From NCBI RefSeq assembly GCF_030408555.1, contig NZ_CP047048.1:992001-1056000 (forward strand): DNA of 64,000 nucleotides. The letters run 5' to 3'. Under the pieces are notes generated by a model. The model made no database searches. It was not told the DNA's origin and was given only the letters and a program-made list of their open reading frames with translations. The position numbers and the translations under genes are program-made. Of this stretch, positions 38,954 to 47,546 are shown piece by piece (within the stretch, counting starts at the first letter, position 1; every line of letters starts with the position of its first letter). This stretch comes from Corynebacterium aurimucosum (GTDB lineage Bacteria > Actinomycetota > Actinomycetes > Mycobacteriales > Mycobacteriaceae).

Positions 38954-39865
38954 TTGTCTTCTCTTAGCTCAGAGCAACTACTGCTCGAGCGCTTTATGAA
39001 GCTCTCTATCACCACCGCAGTGGCCACGATTGCGCTCAAGGTCATCGCTGCCGCGGTGACGGGATCTGTGGGCTTTCTTTCCGACGCCCTCGAATCCGGC
39101 GTTAACCTCGTTGCCGCCGTTGTGGGGTTTGTGGCTATCAAAATTGCGGCAAAGCCGGCCGATGCGAACCATCAGTTCGGTCACGGCAAGGCCGAGTATG
39201 TGTCCGCGCTGGTCGAGGGTGTGATGATCTTCGTCGCTGCAGCGATGATTATCTACACAGCCATTCGCCGACTTCTGGATCCGCAGCCGCTGGAGCAACC
39301 TGGGCTTGGCCTCCTGCTGTCGCTCGTGGCTTCCTTACTTAACCTGGGCGTGGGCCTTCTGCTTGTGCGCGCGGGCAGGCAGCATCGTTCGGCCACTTTG
39401 CAGGCGGACGGAAAGCATCTGCTTACCGACGTCTGGACGTCCGTCGGCGTCCTCCTCGGCATCGGCGCGGTCAGCCTCACGGATTGGTTGTGGCTCGACC
39501 CAGTCATCGCGTTTGCCGTGGGCCTCAATATTTTGTGGACTGGCTACAAGTTGCTCAAAGAATCACTGAGCTCCCTGTTGTCGGAGTCCCTTCCTAAGGA
39601 AGAGCATGCGCAGCTTGATGCCCTCCTTAACGAACTGGAGGAGCGTCATGACGTGGAGATCACGTCGCGTCGTACCGTTGCTTCGGGCCGCAACCGCTTG
39701 GTGTATCTCACGATGGATGTTCCCGGCCAGTGGACAGTGCTGCACTCGCACACTGTTGCCGACAGAATCGAGGACGCCATCGACGAGCTATTCCCCGGCG
39801 CTGAGGTCTTTATCCACGTCGAGCCCGCTGGAACGGTTCATCGCCGCATTTTGCGAATGCCGTAA
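38954..39865 (+). CDS. Cation diffusion facilitator transporter
   Basis: CDF proteins export Zn2+, Fe2+ or Mn2+ by proton exchange. The 303 residues hold about six membrane helices with GFLSDALESGVNLVAA, a HQFGHGKAEYVSALVEG loop and ADGKHLLTDVWTSVGV (HxxxD metal site), then a cytoplasmic C-terminal domain (about 210-300). I choose TTG 38954 because AAGGAG (38941-38946) is well spaced; the frame is open to 38849 but has no family similarity there. The metal is not predictable by eye. Confidence 0.88.
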   Translation: MSSLSSEQLLLERFMKLSITTAVATIALKVIAAAVTGSVGFLSDALESGVNLVAAVVGFVAIKIAAKPADANHQFGHGKAEYVSALVEGVMIFVAAAMIIYTAIRRLLDPQPLEQPGLGLLLSLVASLLNLGVGLLLVRAGRQHRSATLQADGKHLLTDVWTSVGVLLGIGAVSLTDWLWLDPVIAFAVGLNILWTGYKLLKESLSSLLSESLPKEEHAQLDALLNELEERHDVEITSRRTVASGRNRLVYLTMDVPGQWTVLHSHTVADRIEDAIDELFPGAEVFIHVEPAGTVHRRILRMP

Positions 39866-39874
39866 CGCTTGCAG

Positions 39875-40183
39875 CTAACGCAAGCTGGCCACGCCGCGTC
39901 CGCCTTCCATTACCCACGGCCAACTGAGACCGTTCTTGGTCAGGACATCATTGCGGATCTCATCGGGGATAATCCATTCCTTGTTGGCATAGCCCAGCAA
40001 GTATTCGTCACACTCAGCTCGCAAGGAGAGCGCACGAACGCCGGCATTGTAGGTCTGGCCCTGCAGAGCAAGGAGATGTTCAGCCACTTCTAGCGCCGAC
40101 GTGAGGGGCCGCGCCGCCGATGATGCAAGGCCTTGAGCAATGAGCCGACGAGCGAGAAGCTCATCGCGGGTAAGTTCCTTCAT
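39875..40183 (-). pseudogene. Fragment of a winged-helix DNA-binding domain protein
   Basis: This 102-codon frame starts with MKELTRDELLARRLIAQGL and continues with AEHLLALQGQTYNAGVRALS, the N-terminus of the HTH_42 (AlkZ-like winged-helix) family, whose members are usually about 350-400 residues. After about residue 60 the similarity fades and the frame stops beside the CDF gene. It is therefore a 3'-truncated remnant, although it keeps its start codon and could still be translated. Confidence 0.55.
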
Positions 40184-40194
40184 GGCTGTTTAGG

Positions 40195-41742
40195 TTAGAG
40201 TCGGAAGGTCTTCATCAGCTGCATGCCGGTGGACACCAGCTGACGGAAGCGCTCCGGGGAGATGTACTCCGAGGGCGCAAGCGGGTGTAGGCGTTGCTCG
40301 GCCACGGTGCGCTCATTGGCCCACAGGCGCATGCCGGTAATACCGTGGCGGTGGTTCAGGCCAGACTCCTTGACGCCGCCACCGGGTGCGGCGATGGAAC
40401 CATAGGCGGCTGCGAAGCCCTCATTGATGTTGACCATGCCGGCTTCCAGCTGGGAAGCCACCTTCCACGCGCGGCGGGAGTTTCCGGACCACACCGATGC
40501 GGATAGGCCGTAGGTCGTGTCGTTGGCGAGCTGAATGGCTTCGGCGTCGGAACTTACCGTATACACCGCGAGCACTGGGCCGAAGGTTTCGGTGGCATAG
40601 AGATCCATCTCTGGGGTCACACCAGTCAGCACGGTGGGCTCGTAGAAGTAGGGCCCAAGGTCCGGCCGGGCCTTTCCGCCGTAGACCACGGTGGCGCCCT
40701 TAGACACGGCATCCTCCACGTGGGCTTTAACGGCATCGAGCTGGCGTTGCGAGGTCAGCGAGCCGATGGTGGCGGCATCGGAGAAGGCCGCGCCGAGCAC
40801 CTGCTGGTCCAGCGCGTTCTTGAGTTCTGCGAGGAACTCCTCGAAGACGCTCTCGTGCACATAGGCGCGCTCGGCGGACATACACAGCTGCCCGGAGGAG
40901 GAGAATGCGGTGCGCACGGCGCCTTGGGCGGTGGGCTTAAGGGGGGCGTCGTCAAGCACCAGCATCGGGTTCTTGCCACCCAGCTCCAGCATGGTGGGGA
41001 TGAGGCGCCCCGCAGCCTGGGTAGCGATGGACTTGCCAGCCTTGGTGGAACCGGTAAAGGAAAGGCCATCCACCAGGGGAACGAGGGCATCGCCCACTTC
41101 CGCTCCGCGGCCGGGAACCAGCTGCCAGGCAGCCTCCGGAAGGCCCGCCTCGATGGCTAGGCGCCTCAGCAGAATCGCCGTTAGCGTGGTCTGAGAATCC
41201 GGCTTGTGCACCACGGCATTACCTGCCGAGAGGGCTGCCAGAACATCGCCAACACCGAGGGACAGGGGATAGTTCCACGGAGAGATTAGCCCCACCACGC
41301 CCAGTGGGTAATGCTGGGTGCGGGTCTTAGTCAGCACGGGAAGCGCGCCGGGGTGGCGGTCAGCGCCGAAAGCTTTGCGGATATTGACCGCGTAGAAGCG
41401 CGCGCAGTTATACAGATCCATCAGCTCGTCATAGGCATGGGAGCGGGACTTGCCGTTTTCTGCCTGGATGAGGTCGAGGATGAGCTCCTCGTTCTCCTGA
41501 ACGAGGTCGTGCAGGCGCAGCAGGATGGCGGCGCGGTCACCTTGGCCAACGCCGGCGCGCGCATAGTTGACGGCTTTCTCGACGTCCCCGGCAGTGGCGA
41601 CAGGGAAGCTAAAGAGATCCTCACCGCTAAAAGGCGCGTGAGCCTGGTGCTGCTCACCCGTGCCGCGAACATCGCGGGCGGGGTCCGTGTCTAAGAAATT
41701 GAGCACTCGATGGGGCAGACGGGTCTGAGTGAAGGTCTTCAT
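40195..41742 (-). CDS. Succinate-semialdehyde dehydrogenase
   Basis: This 515-residue protein belongs to the aldehyde dehydrogenase superfamily (GabD2-like). The NAD(P) site GVVGLISPWNYPLSLG, the catalytic Glu in LELGGKNPMLVLDDA and the catalytic Cys in SSGQLCMSAERAYVHE are present. Actinobacterial enzymes of this type oxidise succinic semialdehyde to succinate; other small aldehydes are possible. ATG 41742. It is divergent from the D-threonine-aldolase-like gene. Confidence 0.87.
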   Translation of the reverse strand: MKTFTQTRLPHRVLNFLDTDPARDVRGTGEQHQAHAPFSGEDLFSFPVATAGDVEKAVNYARAGVGQGDRAAILLRLHDLVQENEELILDLIQAENGKSRSHAYDELMDLYNCARFYAVNIRKAFGADRHPGALPVLTKTRTQHYPLGVVGLISPWNYPLSLGVGDVLAALSAGNAVVHKPDSQTTLTAILLRRLAIEAGLPEAAWQLVPGRGAEVGDALVPLVDGLSFTGSTKAGKSIATQAAGRLIPTMLELGGKNPMLVLDDAPLKPTAQGAVRTAFSSSGQLCMSAERAYVHESVFEEFLAELKNALDQQVLGAAFSDAATIGSLTSQRQLDAVKAHVEDAVSKGATVVYGGKARPDLGPYFYEPTVLTGVTPEMDLYATETFGPVLAVYTVSSDAEAIQLANDTTYGLSASVWSGNSRRAWKVASQLEAGMVNINEGFAAAYGSIAAPGGGVKESGLNHRHGITGMRLWANERTVAEQRLHPLAPSEYISPERFRQLVSTGMQLMKTFRL

Positions 41743-41820
41743 GCGGTCTATTGTCCCAAAAATATGCGAGGGCGCTATAGATTTTTCGAGATTTGTCTCA
41801 CAAACTAAATTAATCGTGGT

Positions 41821-41833
41821 TAGGATAACGCTA
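41821..41833 (+). promoter_or_regulatory. Leaderless promoter of the aldolase-like gene
   Basis: TAGGAT (41821-41826) ends 6 bases before ATG 41833. Confidence 0.5.
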
Positions 41834-43005
41834 TGCCAATCCTCGCGACTACTCCACAGGCCCAGGTGCGCGCGGCCGTTGAGCCGCTCGTCAGATCTGG
41901 AGAAAGCCCAGCGCCCGTAGGCGTTATTGACCTCGCCGCGTTTGACTACAACGCTGCACAGATGCCGACTCGCGCCGGAGGACTACCCATCCGCGTGGCC
42001 TCGAAGTCGATCCGCAGCGTGGCAGCACTTCGTCGCGCCCTCGAGCACGAGGGCTACCGTGGCATCCTCGCCTATTCCGTTCCAGAGGCTCTGCATCTGG
42101 TGGGAGAGGGCTTCCGCGACATTGTGGTGGCTTATCCGAGCGTCAACCGCAAGGCCCTGCGTGAGCTTGCAGCGGATGGCACCGCGCGCGAGGCCATCAC
42201 CATCATGGTGGATAGTGCTGAGCTCTTAGACCTGCTTGAGGGATCCCTGCGCGTGGCCATTGACATTGATTGCACCCTTCATTTGCCGGGCGCAGTTGTG
42301 GGCCCGCGGCGCTCACCCGTGCGCACGCCGGAACAGGTCTCAGCATTGGCGCGCGAGATTCTTCGGCGCGGGCACCGGATTGTCGGACTCATGGCCTATG
42401 AGGGTCAAGTGGCATCCGTCGCGGATGGCCTGCCGGGGCCGGTGGGGGCAGTCAAGCGCTGGCTGCGCACCAAGTCCATGGCGGACCTGGCCCCGCGGCG
42501 CCGTGCTTGCGTGGAGGCCGCGCGGGAGATAGCGGACATCGAATTCGTCAACGGCGGCGGCACGGGCAGTCTCCAAGAATCCGCGGCCGAAGGAACCTTG
42601 ACCGAGCTGGCCGCTGGCTCCGGTTTCTACACGCCGGCGATTTTTGATGACTTCACCGGCATCAACCACAAGGCAGCAGCGTTCTTCGTTTGTCAGGTCT
42701 CCCGCGTTCCCGCGCCGGGTTGGGCCACGGTCAACTCCGGAGGTTGGATTGCCTCCGGGCCACCCGCGAAGGATCGCGTCCCAGTTCCGGTGTGGCCGCA
42801 GGGACTTCACTACTCCAGCACCGAAGGCGCCGGTGAAGTACAGACGCCTCTCCGAGGCGTGGATATGAACGTCGAGGACTTGGTGTGGTTCCGCCACGCC
42901 AAGGCGGGGGAGATGACAGAAAACGTCGACCGCCTCCTCGCCGTCGGAAGCGACGGCGTAGATGTATGGGATACCTATAGAGGACAAGGATGGACACTCC
43001 GATGA
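41833..43005 (+). CDS. PLP-dependent amino acid deaminase/aldolase (D-threonine aldolase-like)
   Basis: This 390-residue protein has an alanine-racemase-type N-terminal barrel; the likely PLP lysine is Lys58 in RVASKSIRSV. A C-terminal D-serine-deaminase-like domain follows (about 280-380). Family members cleave D-threonine or deaminate D-serine and related D-amino acids; the exact reaction is unproven. ATG 41833 is leaderless. Its stop TGA overlaps ATG 43002 of the next gene (ATGA), so the two are coupled. Confidence 0.78.
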   Translation: MPILATTPQAQVRAAVEPLVRSGESPAPVGVIDLAAFDYNAAQMPTRAGGLPIRVASKSIRSVAALRRALEHEGYRGILAYSVPEALHLVGEGFRDIVVAYPSVNRKALRELAADGTAREAITIMVDSAELLDLLEGSLRVAIDIDCTLHLPGAVVGPRRSPVRTPEQVSALAREILRRGHRIVGLMAYEGQVASVADGLPGPVGAVKRWLRTKSMADLAPRRRACVEAAREIADIEFVNGGGTGSLQESAAEGTLTELAAGSGFYTPAIFDDFTGINHKAAAFFVCQVSRVPAPGWATVNSGGWIASGPPAKDRVPVPVWPQGLHYSSTEGAGEVQTPLRGVDMNVEDLVWFRHAKAGEMTENVDRLLAVGSDGVDVWDTYRGQGWTLR

Positions 43006-44285
43006 CAACCACATTTAGCAATTGGGCAGGATCGGTCACCACGAAACCGCAGGAGTTTGTACAGCCCTCCCGCATAGACGAGATCCCTGGAATTATTAGC
43101 CGCTCCCGCAGCGTGCGTGCTGTGGGCGCTGGTCACTCTTTCACTCCCATTGCGGCGGGGGAGGAGACGATGCTCAATCTCGATCACGTGAGTGGTCTGG
43201 TGAGCGTCGATAAGCAGCGCAAGCGCGTCCGTTTCCTGGCAGGCACTCGCTTGCGGGACGTGCCCAAGCTCCTGCGCCCCTTCGGGCTTGCCCTGGCTAA
43301 CCAGGGTGATGTGGACCCGCAATCGCTGGCGGGCGCGATTTCGACCTCGACCCACGGCACCGGCATCAATTACACGGGCTTTGCGGGGACGGTCACTGGG
43401 CTGACGCTTATCGACGCCGACGGCAACACCCGCAGCTATTCCATCGACGAAGACCCAGAACTCCTTCGCCTCGTGGTCGTCAGCGTCGGCGCGCTCGGCG
43501 TGGTTGTTGAAGTCGAAATGCAGTGTGTGGACGCCTTCGACCTGCTGGCGGAAGAATCTGGCATTGCCTTCGATGAGCTGATGGATAACTGGGAGGAGCT
43601 CTCTCGGGGCGTCGACCACCTCGAGTCCTACTGGTTCCCGCACACCGACCGAGCGATGGTCAAAGCCAACACGCGCTTAGAGCCGAACGGGGAGCGCCGC
43701 TCACGCCTTAAGGCGCTTATCGACGATGAGCTCATCGGCAACGGCGCCTTCGCCGCAGCCCTGGCTCTGGGGCGTCTTCTTCCGGGGACGATTCCGACGC
43801 TCAACAAGTTCGCCACCTCGGTTATCTCTCATAACCGCTACCGTTCAGCTGCTCACGACGTGTTCGTCAGCCCGCGCCGGGTTCGCTTCCACGAAATGGA
43901 GTATGCGGTGCCGCTTGCCGACGGCCCCGCCGCCGTCCGCGAGATCCGCCGCTTCATCGACGAACAGGACTGGCGTATCGGTTTTCCGATGGAGCTGCGC
44001 ACGACGGCCGCGGATGACGTTGCGCTGTCGACAGCATCGGGCCGCGAATCGATGTACATTGCCTTCCACATTCCACGTGCGCTCAACCCGCAGGATTATA
44101 TGCCGAAGCTCGAGCCCATTCTTCGGGCAGCGGGTGGGCGCCCGCACTGGGGCAAGATGAACTCCCTGTCCCGGAAGGACTTTGCTCAACTTTATACAAG
44201 AGTTGATGAGTTCTGCGAGCTGCGCGAAAAGATGGATCCGGAGTGGAAATTCGGTTCGTCCTACCTGCGGAAACTGTTCGGATAG
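43002..44285 (+). CDS. FAD-linked sugar-1,4-lactone oxidase (ALO family)
   Basis: About 427 residues. The N-terminal FAD-binding domain carries RAVGAGHSFTPIA and HGTGINYTGFAGTVTG; the C-terminal ALO domain ends with GRPHWGKMNSLSR, the HWGK motif of D-arabinono- and L-gulono-lactone oxidases. The enzymes oxidise sugar lactones, in yeast giving erythroascorbate. The start is ATG 43002, in ATGA overlap with the upstream aldolase-like gene; ATG 42990 is possible. The conserved coupling suggests a shared pathway, not yet defined. Confidence 0.85.
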   Translation: MTTTFSNWAGSVTTKPQEFVQPSRIDEIPGIISRSRSVRAVGAGHSFTPIAAGEETMLNLDHVSGLVSVDKQRKRVRFLAGTRLRDVPKLLRPFGLALANQGDVDPQSLAGAISTSTHGTGINYTGFAGTVTGLTLIDADGNTRSYSIDEDPELLRLVVVSVGALGVVVEVEMQCVDAFDLLAEESGIAFDELMDNWEELSRGVDHLESYWFPHTDRAMVKANTRLEPNGERRSRLKALIDDELIGNGAFAAALALGRLLPGTIPTLNKFATSVISHNRYRSAAHDVFVSPRRVRFHEMEYAVPLADGPAAVREIRRFIDEQDWRIGFPMELRTTAADDVALSTASGRESMYIAFHIPRALNPQDYMPKLEPILRAAGGRPHWGKMNSLSRKDFAQLYTRVDEFCELREKMDPEWKFGSSYLRKLFG

Positions 44286-44385
44286 GGTCGTCGTCAAGCG
44301 CTGCACATTCCGAAAGTGGGATTCGAAAGTATCTCTGATCTTTGGTAGCGTGTGGAAGTCTTAATTCCATACGCTGTCGAAGAAG

Positions 44386-45576
44386 GTGTCTCAAACGTCC
44401 TCTGAATCCCGTTCCCTTATCACGCCGACATTTGTGTTCGCGTGGTTGGTAAATTTTGCCCAATTTACGGTCTTTTATCTACTCGTGACCATCATGGCAC
44501 TCTATGCCGTCGAGCAGTTCCAGGCCTCGGACACAGCGGGCGGGTTTGCCTCAAGCGCCTTCGTGGTGGGGGCGACGATTGCTCGCCTCTTTTCGGGCTA
44601 CATTGTGGATGCTGCTGGGCGGAAGCGCTCGCTGGTCATCTCCCTCATCGTGGTCACTGTGGCGATGGCGCTGTATTTCCCAGCTCAGTCACTGCCACTA
44701 TTGTTTGCTGTCCGTATCGTGCACGGCTTCGGCTATGCGGTGGCATCGACGGCTGTGATGGCTGTGGCGCAATCGGTTATCCCGGACCATCGTCGCGCAG
44801 AGGGAACGGGATACTTCGCCTTGGGGACGACGCTGGCCACCGCTTTTGGTCCGGCGGCAGGTTTAGCGATTGTCCACAACGCCGGCTATAACTCCGTGTT
44901 TCTAGTGGCGTTGACGCTGACGGTGGTGGCCTTGGGGCTGGGGCTCGTCGTCAAGGCGCCGGCGCAGGAGCATCGAAGCGTCTCCTTCTCCTTGGGGAAT
45001 ATTGTGCACCCAGCGGTGGCACCTTTTGGCGTGTTCATTCTTTTGGTCGGTGTTGCTTATACGGGCATTATCACCTTCCTGAATGGCTATTCCTCCCACG
45101 CGGGGCTGGAGAAGGGCGCTAGCTACTTCTTCTTGGCTTATGCGGTGGTGAGCCTCGTTCTGCGCTTTGTGCTGGGTAGGCTGCAGGACCGCCGTGGTGA
45201 CAACATCATCATCTACTCTTCACTCGTCTTCTTTATTGCCGGCTTGGCTGTCCTGGCTTCGGCTGGTGCTGATTGGCAGATTGTTGCTGCGGGGGCCTTG
45301 GTGGGTATCGGATATGGCTCTATCCTGCCGGCGGGTCAGGCTATCGCTGTGCGTCTGGTGCCGATGCATGAAATGGGTGCGGGGATCTCGACCTTCTTCT
45401 TGCTGCTGGACCTAGGCATCGGCTTCGGCCCGATTCTGCTGGGACAGGTCATCTCCGCGACGGGATACTCCGCCATGTATTGGATGCTGGCAGCCTTGAT
45501 GCTGGTTGCCTCAGTGGTCTATTTCTTTGTTCATGGGCGCAAGGACATTGCGCGCGGTGACGTGCGTTATGAATAG
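44386..45576 (+). CDS. MFS transporter, 12 TMS
   Basis: This 396-residue protein has 12 hydrophobic segments. Motif A appears as SGYIVDAAGRKRSLVIS near residue 69 and a second copy as LGRLQDRRGDNIIIYS near 264. It resembles DHA1/YfcJ-like exporters of drugs or sugars; the substrate is unknown. The start is GTG 44386 after GAAGAAGG. It stands at the left border of an accessory island. Confidence 0.83.
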   Translation: MSQTSSESRSLITPTFVFAWLVNFAQFTVFYLLVTIMALYAVEQFQASDTAGGFASSAFVVGATIARLFSGYIVDAAGRKRSLVISLIVVTVAMALYFPAQSLPLLFAVRIVHGFGYAVASTAVMAVAQSVIPDHRRAEGTGYFALGTTLATAFGPAAGLAIVHNAGYNSVFLVALTLTVVALGLGLVVKAPAQEHRSVSFSLGNIVHPAVAPFGVFILLVGVAYTGIITFLNGYSSHAGLEKGASYFFLAYAVVSLVLRFVLGRLQDRRGDNIIIYSSLVFFIAGLAVLASAGADWQIVAAGALVGIGYGSILPAGQAIAVRLVPMHEMGAGISTFFLLLDLGIGFGPILLGQVISATGYSAMYWMLAALMLVASVVYFFVHGRKDIARGDVRYE

Positions 45577-45790
45577 AGCCCTCGTGAGCATCACCCTGGC
45601 CAGTACTGTAGTTTTGGCGCGGACCCCGAGCGTCTGATGTCGAACGTGTAGTCTAAACCTGGGGTTGATACCCCCGTTTATAGTGACGACTTGACATGAA
45701 TTTAGCGCTAACTATGGCTATGTGGGGTGTGTGGTACTAGAATCATGGTTAGAACACTTCTTCTAACTCATGTTGATCTCGGGGGAGACC

Positions 45791-46765
45791 ATGACCACTA
45801 CTGCTACACGCCCGCCTACCTTTTTCTTTTCCACCACCAACCCTAATAATCCACATGCGATGGCTCGTGCTCAAGCCCGGAGAGCCACCTATAAAACCTG
45901 GGTCGGGGCCATGCCCAGCCTCGACGCCGATATCAACACCACCGCACTATCCCTAGTGGCTGCCTGGTCACTGCCGGAAGGCCACATCAAATCAGGCCTG
46001 CGTGCTATCCACCGGCTGGGTAGTCTGCCGAAAGTCAAAGCCATACAAGACACCCACTGCCTGCTCGACATTGAATCCTTGATCGCTATTGATCAACCCA
46101 TGTCAGCACTGACAGCCTTGACTGATGAAACCCTAGAGTTCATCGACACCCTACTGGCTGACTTCTTTACCCCTTCTAAGCCGAACCAAGCCTTTCCTAC
46201 ACGTAGTCAAATCAGGCGCAAAGTCCGCGATATATGTAAAACACTGGATGATTCCATTGCCTATCGGGATACCCGCCCTAAAGATACCTACCGGTTTTCT
46301 TCTAACGGCACCTCAGCGTGGTTGGAACTGCAGGTTGGGGAAGACACCGGCATTGAACTTGATGCTTTCATCCACCAGACCGCAACCAAGGAAGACATCA
46401 CTGTCCCTGAGGCAGTCATCAAACTGCTTTCCGGTGAAATACAGCCACCAGCTACGGTGGTGCTCCACACCTACCAGGCCTGCGATATTGAGGATGCACC
46501 GACCTTTATTGAAGGCTTCGGCTGGCGGGCTAAACCCATGCCACATGACAAGACGCGGGATTTAACCGAAGAGATAAAAGAAGCCGATGGCTACCAGCCA
46601 GGAATCATCATGCGCAAACTTGTCGAAGGCCGCGACGGTACCTGCCGGGTCGGCGGCTGTGGCGAGCCTGCTTTTCTCAGCCAGTTGGATCACCGACACA
46701 ACTGGGCCGAAGGCGGACCAACCCACCCGAAGAACCTGGTTTTCGCCTGTCGATCATGGTGGTGA
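45791..46765 (+). pseudogene. Truncated DUF222/HNH endonuclease
   Basis: About 324 codons encode a corynebacterial DUF222-like domain and most of a C-terminal HNH nuclease: CRVGGCGEPAFLSQLDHRHN, then GGPTHPKNLVFACR. The final His-rich part of the HNH motif and the usual 60 or more C-terminal residues are absent; the frame ends in SWW-stop and the sequence behind it is unrelated. Truncated at the 3' end, probably inactive. ATG 45791 follows GGGGGAG; ATG 45770 is less likely. Upstream lie TTGACA (45691-45696) and a GTTAGAA/TTCTAAC inverted repeat. Confidence 0.65.
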
Positions 46766-46860
46766 TGGTGCACAGAATTATGAACGCAAGGGCCCACCAA
46801 CTACCTGCTCGCGAAGACTGTTCTTGTCCACCGGGAACTGGTCTTATTTCCGTCTTCCCG

Positions 46861-46950
46861 TAGGGGACTATTTTTACTTTGGCTCAAAATGCACCAAAGG
46901 TATTATCCTCAACCGCCAAAATGTTACTTCCAGGTAAGAAATAGTCCCTA
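46861..46950. mobile_element. MITE-like element with TA duplication
   Basis: GGGGACTATTTTTAC (46863-46877) and GTAAGAAATAGTCCC (46934-46948) are near-perfect terminal inverted repeats of an 86-bp non-coding unit flanked by TA on both sides (46861-46862, 46949-46950), as expected for a miniature element of IS630/mariner type. It lies just behind the truncated HNH gene. Confidence 0.4.
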
Positions 46951-47048
46951 TTTATAGATAGCTCCTGGCGGTTAATCCTGTCATCCTGGCTCTCGTCGAG
47001 CTGCAACTCTCGCATAGCGTGGTTGCTAAGGAGGTGTGCCCAATTGGA

Positions 47049-47438
47049 TTACAAGTACCTACACACTTGATCGGTGCTGCACGTTTCAGGGTCCGGGTGT
47101 GCGGCGTCCTGTCTGAGGTCCGCGATAGTGTCGCGCAGCACGGAGAGCTGCGCGATCTGCTGCTCGATCTCAGCGAGGCGCACGTCAAGCAGGTCGCGCA
47201 CGTGCTCGCAGGGCGCCTGGCCGCCGTCGCGGATGTCGAGGATCTGGCGGATCTGGGCGAGGGTGAGGCCCGCGGCCTGGCCCCGGTGGATGAACCCGAC
47301 CCGACCCACGGCATCCTCGGCGTAGTCCCGATAGCCGGAGGCCAATCGCTCGGCCGGAGGGAGCAGCCCCGACTCCTCGTAGAACCGCAGGGTCTTGGTC
47401 GTGGTTCCGGTTGCTTCCGCAAGCTGTCCGATCCTCAT
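47049..47438 (-). CDS. merR: MerR family metal-responsive regulator of merA
   Basis: This 129-residue protein has the N-terminal MerR winged helix (MRIGQLAEATGTTTKTLRFY), a dimerisation helix (VRLAEIEQQIAQLSVLRDTI) and cysteines in QAPCEHV and in the tail (CSTDQVC), placed as metal ligands. It is divergent from merA and sits on a shared MerR-type promoter, so it should repress and, with Hg(II), activate the operon by untwisting the promoter. The start is ATG 47438. It is GC-richer than the core genes. Confidence 0.85.
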   Translation of the reverse strand: MRIGQLAEATGTTTKTLRFYEESGLLPPAERLASGYRDYAEDAVGRVGFIHRGQAAGLTLAQIRQILDIRDGGQAPCEHVRDLLDVRLAEIEQQIAQLSVLRDTIADLRQDAAHPDPETCSTDQVCRYL

Positions 47439-47471
47439 GTTCGCCGATTCCCCTTCCAATGGCCACCACAC

Positions 47472-47503
47472 TTGACCTTCCATTGTACTGGAAGGTTCAC
47501 AAT
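47472..47503 (+). promoter_or_regulatory. MerR-type merA promoter and operator
   Basis: TTGACC (47472-47477) and CACAAT (47498-47503) are 20 bases apart, longer than the normal 17. The perfect inverted repeat ACCTTCCA/TGGAAGGT (47475-47496) fills the spacer, the standard site for a MerR activator. Confidence 0.85.
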
Positions 47504-47546
47504 GGTTCCATAGGAACTTTTGAACCACAGGGAAGAGACATCTGGA

